Source of the DNA: Hygrocybe punicea
Taxonomy: Eukaryota; Basidiomycota; Agaricomycetes; Agaricales; Hygrophoraceae
Direction: 5' to 3'
NCBI GenBank assembly: GCA_963556145.1
Contig: OY744461.1
Coordinates: 4,712,001 to 4,776,000 of the forward strand
DNA: 64,000 nucleotides
Shown piece by piece: positions 32,863 to 43,243 of the stretch. Positions within the stretch are counted from its first letter, which is position 1. Every line of letters begins with the position of its first letter. A model generated the notes under the pieces. It ran no database searches, was not told where the DNA came from, and saw nothing but the letters and a program-made list of their open reading frames with translations. A program made the position numbers and the translations under genes.

Positions 32863-35796
32863 ATGGCCCCTGACCCTGTCACTGTGCCCTCTATCCCACT
32901 TGCACCCGCGATTCAAGCAAGCCTTATATCCCAAATTGAGCTCCTTGATAAATCTAAAAACAACTGGATGAAATGGAAATGCATCGTTGTCCAATGTCTC
33001 AGGATGGTAGGGCTTGATGATTACCTCACAGGAACGGTTAGCTGTCCTGATGAGACGAAAGAACCTCAGGCGGCGAGCAACTGGTGCAGGAATGATAAGG
33101 TCATCCATTCCTTTCTTGGCTTGAAATCTGCTGAAGAGGAACAAGAATACATAAAAAACCACGCATCCACCGCTGATGTTTGGAAGGCTCTGAAAGCCCA
33201 CCACAAGCAGGAAGGACCCATTATGCAAATCCTACTGATACAAGAGGCACTCAATGTGCGATACGTCAAATCCGAACGTCTGTCCGCCGTCAGCATGAAG
33301 CTTTCCAATCTCAACTCCCGCATCTTTGCTATTGGCATACCCACGAAGGATGTCTTCCTAAGCATCTTGATGCTCAACTCTTTATCTGGTGAGCTCTCGA
33401 ATGTCCGGGACCACGTTGCGACCTCCCTTTCTTCCAGTAACACCTTCACCTCCAATGACATCCAGAAATGACTTGACACCGAACAACAGATCATCGACAG
33501 TGATACTGCCCACTCATCCTGCTACACTGCTGCCAAAGCCCTTGTGAGCTACCCTCGAAAAGCCAGCAGTGCAAAGGAATGCTTGAATTGCAAGACGGCT
33601 GGTCAGAGATATATTGGGCATACTGATCGGACTTGCTACCATGCCGGTGGTGCTATGGAAGGTCAATGTGATCGCATTGAATGTGAACGTGAGATGACTT
33701 GGAAGAATCACAAGCCTGCATCTACCAGTTCCGGAACTCATATCAACAATGATGGTTGCGCATTTATCCTGGACAAGGAGACCGGAGAGGCCTACCTCTT
33801 TGCCAAGTCCGACAAACTGCTCAAACCGCTCGGTGCAAAGCCAGGCACTTCTGAGGAGTTCGCGGGGCTGGCCACTGACGTGATCTCGAAATTGTTCTTG
33901 GCAAGCCAACCTGATTACGACAAATTTGAATACGATGCCTTGCTGATTGATGACCCTGTTCCGATGGCATCCATCGACTGGTCCATCTGTTCTCGTGAAG
34001 CTCATATTGCAGACATCGACACCAAAATCACCACGGGCGCTCGCACGTGTATGATGGTAAATGCTGGTCTTTTCTTTCTTGACACCGGGGCTAGTGTCCA
34101 TATCTCGCTGGAAAGTTCAGACTTCTATGACATCAAGCAGATTCCTCCCAGGTCTTTCCAGGGTGTCGGTGGTTCCTCTATTCAAGCCCTGGGCATTGGT
34201 ACTATAAAGCTCGCAATGGAACACAAGGTCAACATCCTCCTGGAGAACATTTTATACATTCCTACTGTGACCATCCGTCTGATCTCTATCAGGGCCCTAT
34301 GCCATGCCTTCAAGTTTACCACCCACTTCAATGAGGACTCTTGCTGGCTGACGAAGTGGAATGGGAGGGTTGCCTCTGGCACCCTCGGTACGAATTGGGC
34401 ACTTTATTCTCTGACAGGTCCTGCGCCTTACGTGGAACACGCATTTATTTCCAAACGTGTTCCTGATCTCGCCTTGTGGCACCATCATTTGGGACACACT
34501 AACTATTGCTCAATCGTTGAGATGGCTCGTGGAGGGCTGGTGAAAGGTATGACCATTGATTTGTCTACTGAGCTGGGCAAGTGCGAGCACTGTATATTGG
34601 GCAAACAGGTCTGCTCCCCCGTCCCAAAGGTCTGGTCAGGCACTAAGGCGAACCGCAGACTCGGAATTGTGTATGTTGACTTGACGGGTCCAGAAGTGGT
34701 GAAATCAGCGAGTGGAAACTTGTACAGTATGAACTTAATTGATGATTTTTCCTCTTACATCTGGTCCATCCCACTCCCATCCAAGTCTGCTGCTGCTCCA
34801 GCCCTTTGTAAATGGGAACTCGCCCGTGGGCTTGAGACTAGCCAGAAAGTGGGCATCTTTTGTGTTGACAATGGCGAACTCAAGTCCAATGAGATGTCTG
34901 CCTGGTTTGACTCCTGTGGTACACAGCAACAATTTATGGCCACATATACTTCCGCCTACAATGGCTGGGCTGAATGGGTGCACCGGACACTATGCAACAA
35001 GGCTCGCACCATGAGGCTTCAGTGTAATGTTCCCCCAAATCGTTGGGATGAGTTTATGCTATCTGCCGCTTATCTTACGGTTCGTGTTCTGGCTAAGTTG
35101 CTCCGGGATATGATGCCTTTTGAGGCCTTTCATGGCACCAAGCCTGACTTATCACACCTCCGTGAGATTGGCTCTCATGCATTTGTCCTGATTCAGAACA
35201 GACACAACCCCAAGCTTTTTGAATGTTCAGTGGAATGCATTCTCGTTGGCTATGAGACCGCATCCAAGGCCTACCGTTGCTACCATCGCGGTTCTCATCG
35301 CATCTTCTCATCTTACCATGTTGTGTTTATTGAATCCTGTGATATGCCGCCATGCCTTCTCCACCCTGGTTTAGTCTTACATGATCCCCCATCTGCTGAG
35401 TGCGATGCTGGAGATCCCACCGATGCACCAGCTCCATCTGAAAAAGAATTTACTGTTCCCTTGTCAGACGCTCCTGTAGGGATCCCTTTAGATGATGCAC
35501 CTTTGGATGTGCCTGTGATTCCCACCATGAACCATCCTCCACACCATCACCGTGCACACGCTGTTGACCTGGATGCTGATGACGTCCACAGGTCTGATTG
35601 GTCGCGTGCCCCATCTGCCCACCTTGCTGCTGCCAATCAAATCCCATATGGGTCTGCTGTTGAATGCGCAGTCACTGAATCAAAGGAAAGTGCACAGAAC
35701 ATTAGCGAGCAACATCGCCTCCAGCATCAAGCCCAGGAGGAGATCATGGCACAGCTACCCAAAATTTCTGGTGACCTACCGGCATTACACAGGGTG
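32863..35796 (+). pseudogene. Copia Gag-protease-integrase polyprotein with one in-frame TGA
   Basis: A single frame from ATG 32863 is interrupted only by TGA at 33469-33471 (context K-stop-L, expected Arg). Gag occupies the first 200 residues (KNNWMKWKCIVVQCLRMVGL, TADVWKALKAHHK). An atypical zinc knuckle C-x2-C-x9-H-x4-C follows near 33580-33620. The aspartic protease motif LDTGAS lies at 34078-34095. The integrase has the zinc box LWHHHLGHTN...CEHC, then VDLTGP, FCVDNGE and NGWAEWVHRTL carrying the D, D, E residues, and the HREIGSHAF-type region as LREIGSHAFV. A Pro/Asp-rich linker runs to 35796, where a palindromic element enters. Confidence 0.9.
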
Positions 35797-36627
35797 CACA
35801 GTAGCATACCATGTCACACAGTATCTTGAAAGTACTTGACAAGTATACTAAATATCATTACCGTAACATTCAACATGGTATTGTAACAGTATTCAGACAT
35901 AAACTACAATACTTGTGCTCAAATTCATCTGAAGGTATGAAGGCAAATGAGACTTATACCTTTTCAATAACATCAAGCCTTTTGTTTCACTACTTTTACT
36001 GTATCTACAGCAAAGTACCGTATAGTTCGGATAGAATACTTGCAGCCTAAGATGAATAAAAGTATTAAACTAGTAAGGAAGTTGTGCCACTTTCACTACT
36101 AGGATACCTTTTGAATCCTTTCAAGATACAGTGTGAAATAGTATAGTACTGTTGCCATATTGTGGATTTAAGATACTGTGTCAATACTTTTAAGATACTT
36201 TTATTATAATAAAAGTACTGAAACAGTATCTTAAAAGTATTGACACAGTATCTTAAATCTACAATATGGCAACAGTACTATACTATTTCACACTGTATCT
36301 TGAAAGGATTCAAAAGGTATCCTAGTAGTGAAAGTGGCACAACTTCCTTACTAGTTTAATACTTTTATTCATCTTAGGCTGCAAGTATTCTATCCGAACT
36401 ATACGGTACTTTGCTGTAGACACAGTAAAAGTAGTGAAACAAAAGGCTTGATGTTATTGAAAAGGTATAAGTCTCATTTGCCTTCATACCTTCAGATGAA
36501 TTTGAGCACAAGTATTGTAGTTTATGTCTGAATAATGTTACAATACCATGTTGAATGTTACGGTAATGATATTTAGTATACTTGTCAAGTACTTTCAAGA
36601 TACTGTGTGACATGGTATGCTACTGTG
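35797..36627. mobile_element. 831-bp near-perfect palindrome (foldback MITE) inside the Copia element
   Basis: Arms 35797-36205 and about 36219-36627 are reverse complements with only a few mismatches. Ends are CACAGTAGCATACCATG...CATGGTATGCTACTGTG. The loop is about 13 bp around TTATTATAATAAAAG. AGTACTT and GTATCTTA-type motifs recur through the arms. No clear target duplication is seen. The insertion is a multiple of three long, so the Copia frame upstream and downstream stays in phase. It encodes no transposase; several short mirrored frames are artefacts of the symmetry. Confidence 0.85.
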
Positions 36628-38258
36628 TTAGAAGAAATCTTTGTGGCTCTAGAAGACGCTCCCATGAATGTCATGTACCTGGATGACCCTGCGACCCTGA
36701 AAGCTGCCTTGAGTTCACCCAAGTGTGCAGAATGGTCTTCCGCGCTCCATGAAGAATTCGCCTCCATCAAGGAAATGGGCATTTACAAACTCATGCTGCC
36801 CTCAGCTGTCCCCACTGGCCACAAGATCATGAAGGGGAAGCCGGTCTTTGTGTGGAAACAGGACGAGGCTGGCAACATTGTCTGCTACAAAGCCCGGTGG
36901 GTCTGCAGGGGCTTTGAGGCCATTCATGGTCAAGACTATGACAAGACTACCTCACCGATGGCACGCATGGAATCTTTTTGCGTACTCCTACATATCGGGG
37001 CCACTGGACTATGACATTCAGCAGGTCGATGTCAAAACGGCATTCCTAAATGGACTCTTACCTCCTGGGGAAACCTGCTATATGGTCCAGCCCCCTGGTT
37101 TTGAGGAACCTGGTTTTGAGGATTGGGTGTGGGAATTACAGAAGGGCCTCTACGGCTTGAAACAAGCAGGCCGCATATGGAATCGCACCATGAACGATGC
37201 TATGCTGGGCTGGGGCTTCACTCATCTCACCTGCAAGTACTGCATATATTTCCGCCATTCAGAGTGTGGTAAAGTAATTTTCGCTGCTGTCCACGTTGAC
37301 GATTTTCTTTCTGTCACGAGTGACAAAGTTGAAAACGAACGATTTAAGTTACAGCTACGCGAGAAGTGGAAGATTTCTGACCTTGGCGAAGCGAAATTCT
37401 GTGTGGGCATTGCCATTGTGCGCAACAGGAAGGACTGCACTGTTGCTCTCTCTCAGACCGTGCTTATTGACCATGTTATTACTCAATTTGGACTTACAAA
37501 TGCCCACCCCATCTCCACTCCAATGGATGCCAACATTAAGCTCTCGCACCAAAATATTGTCCCCTCATCCGTGGACAACATTAGACGGCTGGCGATTATT
37601 CCTTACCATGCTCTTGTTGGCTCACTCATGTATATCGCCATTGGCACTCGACCGGATATCGCATTTGCCATACAACAACTTAGTCAGTTCCTTGACTGCT
37701 ATAACTTGACTCACTGGGAAGCCACGAAGCGTGTCATCCGCTATCTGAAGGGTACCTGTGAACTGAAACTCCATCTTGGAGGCCTTGCCACTGCTGAATT
37801 ATCTGGATACACCGACTCGAATTTCGCGAGTTGCGTCGACTCTCGTAAATCTGTCTCCAGCTACTGTTTTTCCCTTGGTTCTGGTGTCATTTCTTGGGCG
37901 GCCCACAAGCAGAAGACTGTCCACGTCTACATGTGAGGCTGAGTATGTTGCCGCTTCTGATGCATCTAAGGAGGCTGTCTTGCTTCGCACTTTACTGCTT
38001 GGCTTCCATCACTCTCAGTCTGACCCTACCCCTCTCCATTGCAACAACAATGGTGCCCTAATTCTTACCAGCGACCCCTCTTTTCACATGAGAGTGAAAC
38101 ACATCAATGTCAAATATCACTATATTCATGAGCTGGTTGAGAAAGCTGTCCTGAGAGTTACCTATGTCCATACCAAGTCCAACATTGCCAACGTCTTCAT
38201 GAAACCCCTGACGCTGCAACCATTCCTTGATTTACGTGGTCGACTAGGCCTCCATTAG
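36628..38258 (+). pseudogene. Copia reverse transcriptase-RNase H (two frameshifts)
   Basis: This is the continuation of the Copia polyprotein. The reverse transcriptase shows YKARWVCRGFEAIHGQDY, then after a frameshift near 37003 QQVDVKTAFLNGLL, LQKGLYGLKQAGRIWN and VHVDDFLSV (catalytic aspartates, HVDD in place of YVDD), and HALVGSLMYIAIGTRPDIAF. RNase H has GYTDSNFASCVDSRKSVSSY and, after a second frameshift near 37920, STCEAEYVAASDASKEAVLL and RVKHINVKYHYIHELV. It stops at 38256-38258, 39 bases before the 3' LTR. Confidence 0.9.
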
Positions 38259-38284
38259 TGAGATTCCACGTGAGGAGGAGTACA

Positions 38285-38297
38285 TGGTGAGGAGGAG
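38285..38297 (+). promoter_or_regulatory. Copia polypurine tract
   Basis: GGTGAGGAGGAG directly precedes the 3' LTR, the expected primer site for plus-strand cDNA synthesis. A second copy of GAGGAGGAG lies about 20 bases upstream. Confidence 0.75.
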
Positions 38298-38537
38298 TGT
38301 TAGCGATCAAGAGATCGAGGTCATGTGCACCATGTAGATATCATGTGACAATGAGTATACTATCAACGTCACACATAGTTCACTTCCCTCAGTTGTTCTG
38401 TCTACGACTGAGGTGAGTCCCATACACTATTACTTACTATCGTTACTTATCATGTATATTAATTAGACTGATATAGCTCAGGTAATATACAGAGTCATTC
38501 TGTCTACGACTGAGACTGACATAGCTCAGATTTTACA
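38298..38537 (+). repeat. Copia 3' LTR
   Basis: 240 bp, TGTTAG...TTTTACA. It has a 4-bp insertion (ATTA duplication) and a 2-bp deletion relative to the 5' LTR, plus transitions. Confidence 0.92.
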
Positions 38538-39269
38538 GTTTAACTTAGGTATATCTTAGCATTAGTGTACTCGATCTCTAACTAGAGGTGTTTTGATGTT
38601 TGTCAGGCCTTCCGCTATATCATTGGTTTGACTTTGATATATTATGATGTTAGATTACTTGCCTCCCTCTAACTAGCAGTATTTTGGTGTTTTCACCTGC
38701 TATACTATACCATTGGTTCACCTTTGATATATTGCAATGTTAGTTTACTTGCCTCTCTCCAACAGGAGGTCTTTTGATATTTTTCAAGCCTTATCAGTCC
38801 ACTAGTTATATAATTCCAGTATACTAAACCCCACACTAGCTGAGAGGTTGAGTTAACTTTTAGCCCAGTTACTACTAGAGACTTGATTATACTATAGGAA
38901 GCTATTGCCATGAGCATAGTGATACTACAGCCAGATATTGCTGTAGACTTAGCTATACCACAGTCTCTCAGTTATATTATGAGCAACTATTGCTATAAGC
39001 TTAAAACATGTCTACACAAGAAAACATGTTCACTTTTAACAAAACATGTCTGCTAAGCAAACATGTCCACCAAGAAAACATGTCCACAAGAAAACACATC
39101 CACTTTCAACAAAATATGTCCATATGAGAAAACATGTCCACCAAGAAAACATGTCCACTAAGAAAACATGTCCACATAAGAAAACATGTCCACTTTCAAT
39201 AAAACATGTCCACACAACAAAACATATCCACACAACAAAACATGTTCACTTACAATAAAATACGTCTAG

Positions 39270-39720
39270 TTCTACTCAAAACATATTCAATTATACCAAT
39301 ACATGTCCAGTCACATCTCAAATATGTCCAGTCACACCTAAAACATGTTCAATTACATGAAAACACGTCTAGTCATGCCTAAAATACATCTAGTCATATT
39401 AAAACACGTCTAGTTATGTTAAAAACACATCCAGTCACACGCCAACACGTCCAGTCACATTAAAACACGTCTAGTCAGGCCTAAAACACATCTAGTCACG
39501 TTCAGTCACGTTAAAAACATGTCCAGTCATATTAAAACACGTCCAGTCACACTCAAAACACGTCCAGTCACAATCAAAACATGTCCAGTCACACTCAAAA
39601 CATGTCCTCAAAAACATGTCCAGTTATGCTCAAAACATACCCAGTTATGTCAAAACATGTCTAGTCATTGTCAAAACATGTCCAGTTTCACCCCAACACA
39701 TCCAGTTATCACTGACATTT
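39270..39720 (+). repeat. Minisatellite of about 18-20 bp (AAAACATGTCCAGTCACA)
   Basis: About twenty imperfect units of AAAACATGTCCAGTCACAC with CGTCTAG and TTATG variants fill the loop side of the foldback-like element. Units continue without spacers, so it is not a CRISPR array. Confidence 0.85.
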
Positions 39721-41170
39721 CAACTCATTCAATTATATTATAATGGTATAAGGGTATGTGAGTATGGTTTCAGAACTAAGCTTCAAATCATAGTATAATG
39801 GCTTGACACATTTTTTATAACATTTAAAGCAAAACATTGGACTAAACAGTTGCTAGTGTTTGAAGTGTTATTATAACCAAGACTATTGCATTTCAAAAAC
39901 AAGCTTCAGACTTCAAGCATTCAGACTAAGGGTTTATAATAAGGAGTTTTGAAGCACAACATCGGACTACAAGCATTCAGGATAAAGGCTTCTAATATAT
40001 GGGCTTATGAAATTTTAACGCAAAACATCTGGACATATTTGAGATGTGACTGGACATGTATTGGTATAATTGAATATGTTTTGAGTAGAACTAGACGTAT
40101 TTTATTGTAAGTGAACATGTTTTGTTGTGTGGATATGTTTTGTTGTGTGGACATGTTTTATTGAAAGTGGACATGTTTTCTTATGTGGACATGTTTTCTT
40201 AGTGGAGATGTTTTCTTGGTGGACATGTTTTCTCATATGGACATATTTTGTTGAAAGTGGATGTGTTTTCTTGTGGACATGTTTTCTTGGTGGACATGTT
40301 TGCTTAGCAGACATGTTTTGTTAAAAGTGAACATGTTTTCTTGTGTAGACATGTTTTAAGCTTATAGCAATAGTTGCTCATAATATAACTGAGAGACTGT
40401 GGTATAGCTAAGTCTACAGCAATATCTGGCTGTAGTATCACTATGCTCATGGCAATAGCTTCCTATAGTATAATCAAGTCTCTAGTAGTAACTGGGCTAA
40501 AAGTTAACTCAACCTCTCAGCTAGTGTGGGGTTTAGTATACTGGAATTATATAACTAGTGGACTGATAAGGCTTGAAAAATATCAAAAGACCTCCTGTTG
40601 GAGAGAGGCAAGTAAACTAACATTGCAATATATCAAAGGTGAACCAATGGTATAGTATAGCAGGTGAAAACACCAAAATACTGCTAGTTAGAGGGAGGCA
40701 AGTAATCTAACATCATAATATATCAAAGTCAAACCAATGATATAGCGGAAGGCCTGACAAACATCAAAACACCTCTAGTTAGAGATCGAGTACACTAATG
40801 CTAAGATATACCTAAGTTAAACCACTGATATATAGCAGAAGGCTTGAAAATCATTAAAACATCTCTAGTTAGAGGTAGGCAACTAAGCTAATCTTCAAAT
40901 ATATCCAAGTCAAACCAGCCAGATATAGCAGGAGGCCTGAAAACATTGAAACACCTCTAGTTAGAGGTAGGTAACTATGGTATTCTCAAAGTAAAACATC
41001 TGAGATATAACAAAAGGCCTGAAAACATTGAAACAACTCTAGTTAGAGGTAGGCAACTACTGTAATCTCAAAATGTATTGAAGTTCAAAATATATCAGCT
41101 TAATTATTGGAGGAGGCCCTGAAAACATCGGAACACCTCTAGTTAGAGGTAGGCAACTACTATAATCTCA

Positions 41171-43169
41171 CTAGTTGGGTGTTGGCCATTGCTTCGCATG
41201 GCAGGTTACTCGTCTCACCCTCCCAATTTATATAAGGATTCTTATTTTCTGTGAGTTGACATTCCAATACACTCTTACAGTGTATTCAGAAAAACATGGC
41301 TATCACAAACATTTTTTATTATGAAGGTCTCACCAGTCATCACCAACATGCAGTATAGTGGTTTTAACTTGGTGTCCTGAATTCGTACAAAAAGGCAAAC
41401 AGACAACTGAAGCAAGGATAAGAATGAGGAATGAACAGAAAATAAACACTAATTTGAGGTCAGACTGAGCAGTCCAGTGAGGACAGCTCTACCTGGAGAA
41501 AATTTATAAAGAGAAGAAATGGTGAAGGGAGACACAGTACAAATCCTAGAGCATAAATGAAGCAGTGTCAAGCTGGGTCTTTTGTTCTCTCCAAGCCATC
41601 AGTAATTTCAAGCTATTCTGGATCATGTTGTGCATTTGAGTGGTTAATAGTGGTCAACTCCAAAAAAATTTGACTTTGAAAGAGTAGGCAAGCAGAGTAG
41701 TGGAGATGGTGAAAGATAAGGAGGTCATAGTCCTACATCACATGTCACAGAAACAAAACTCACTCTCCCAAAGAGGAGTCAATATAAAAAAATATCATCA
41801 GCAATAAAGTAAGATGCAATGTAAGAGCTGCTAGTATATAGCAGAAGGATTAGCTGAACATGACAAGGTGGAACACACACTTTCTCAGAGCTAAGACATG
41901 CATTCTTTACTTGTGAGATGGGGAAAGACAGTGTCAAGGTTGTCTGCGAAATAAAATTCTCAGAATTTCAAGACCACAACATATATATAGTATGTTAGTG
42001 GATGCAATTTGAAATTGCACAACTTGTTTAGTGGGCCAGTGCTGTGCATGGCATGAATAAGTTCTTTTTTCTGTGTTTTTGCACTAAACATATGGAATAA
42101 TCCTGAAATCATTGGAATTTATATTTGTATAGTTTTTACCAGCATCAATAACAGATTTTACTTGAAATATATAATTATCAATGAAGACAATATATGTATG
42201 TGACGATACCATATTGAATTATATGTTTTAAATGACCATATTGAATTATATGTTTTAAATGACCATATTGAATTATATGTTTTAAATGACCATATCAGCC
42301 TATCATCCGATTTTAGCCTATTTTTGCTTATTGGCTGATATTGCCCTATACAGAGCCCAGAGGGAATGGAGAAAAGCAGGAGTAGTAGAAACACAACACA
42401 GTAGAATAATATAATATGCACTAGCAGATGATGTATCATAAACATTGCATTAGATTTCAGAGATATATTTGGAAATTGATTATATAATATTTAATTTCTA
42501 TGTAATAATGAAATACAAATAAATATACTGGTCCAAAAATGGAGAGCCTGAGCCTTCTGACCTCGCATTTTAAACAGAAACAGGATATAAGGGGGTGTAC
42601 ATGACCCAGCAGTGTGGGACGAGGTGTCCTGGTCAATGAAAAAGGGGGGTTGGTGGTGGTGGTTGGGCAAACAGCTGGAATGTGAAGTCCTGTGAGCTCC
42701 TGACCACTCATTTCCAACAGAAACAGAGTGTGGGGGTGTAGACTGATGGGGAGTGGTTGAACACGGGCGAGCGGGCATCCTGGTGGTTGAAAAAAGGGGG
42801 GTCAGTGGTGGTTGGGCAGACAGCCAGAGCGTGAGGGCCTGAAAGCCCCCAACTGCTCATTTTCCACACTAACAATGTGTGGGGGGTGTAGAATGACTGT
42901 GGGTGGTCAAAAATGGTGTATGATGGGGTGTCTTGGTAGTTGAAACAGGGGGGTTGGTGGTGGTTGTGCAGACACAGATGGAATGTGAAATTCTGAGACC
43001 TCCAAACCGCTCGTTTTCAACAGAAACAGAGCACCAGTGGTGTAGACTGGCCAGGGGTGGTTGAAAACGGGGTGGGCAGGGGCATCCTGATGGTTGAAAA
43101 CAGGGGGTTGGGGTTTGGACACAGAGCGGCAAGGTGATGGGAGTGGGGCCTCCCACTTCTTGTTGTCAA
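41171..43169 (-). mobile_element. Helitron derivative, 3' terminus defined, 5' end unresolved
   Basis: On the minus strand the sequence ends CGAGTAACCTGCCATGC-ga-AGCAATGGC, then AACACCCAA and CTAG before a T (CTAG at 41174-41171). Hairpin plus CTAG before T is the Helitron 3' signature, and it is nearly identical to the end of the large Helitron at 43170. Nothing coding is recognised. Contents include 27-bp triplicated CATATTGAATTATATGTTTTAAATGAC (42228-42297), a repeat copy shared with 3765-4011, and a tandem array at 42540-43165. Whether it extends exactly to 43169 is inference. Confidence 0.6.
42540..43165. repeat. Tandem array of about 155-bp units, related to 62280-62620
   Basis: Four units contain GGGGGTTGGTGGTGGTTGGGCAGAC, CTCATTTYCAACAGAAACAG and TGGTTGAAAACGGG. 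The same blocks in the same order occur at 62280-62620. C-rich frames on the minus strand are not genes. Confidence 0.7.
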
Positions 43170-43243
43170 CTAGTGGGGTGTGGGCCATTGCTTTGCATGG
43201 CAGGTTACTCGTCCCTTTTTCTTTTTAGCAATGAGAGCAAATA

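Larger units (their letters stand above)
32463..38537 (+). mobile_element. Copia-type LTR retrotransposon inserted in the foldback left arm
   Basis: The 5' LTR is 32463-32700 (238 bp) and the 3' LTR is 38298-38537 (240 bp), both TGTTAG...TTTTACA. A 5-bp duplication GTTTA flanks them (32458-32462, 38538-38542). The order gag, protease, integrase, reverse transcriptase, RNase H is that of Copia (Pseudoviridae-type). The LTRs differ at about 14 positions, mostly C/T and G/A transitions, so this copy is older than the two protein-less LTR elements. It is dead: a TGA in gag, two frameshifts in the polymerase, and an 831-bp palindrome between integrase and polymerase. Confidence 0.93.
31890..41170. 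mobile_element. Foldback-like element with long inverted arms of tandem subrepeats
   Basis: The left arm is 31890-32462 plus 38543-39340 (divided by a Copia insertion). The right arm is about 40020-41170, reverse complementary. The outer arms consist of units of about 95-110 bp containing CCTCTAACTAGAGG, TGTTTTCAGGGCCTCCTCCAAT and ATATTTTGAACTTC. The inner arms carry AAAACATGTCCAC units. The loop (39340-40020) contains a 20-bp minisatellite. No protein is encoded. The right arm stops at the CTAG terminus of a Helitron (41171), so it may be truncated, and the outer ends are only approximate. Confidence 0.72.

Noticed and set aside
39000..39720. CRISPR-like regular repeats
   Set aside because: No unique spacers; the units are contiguous minisatellite copies and the host is a eukaryote.
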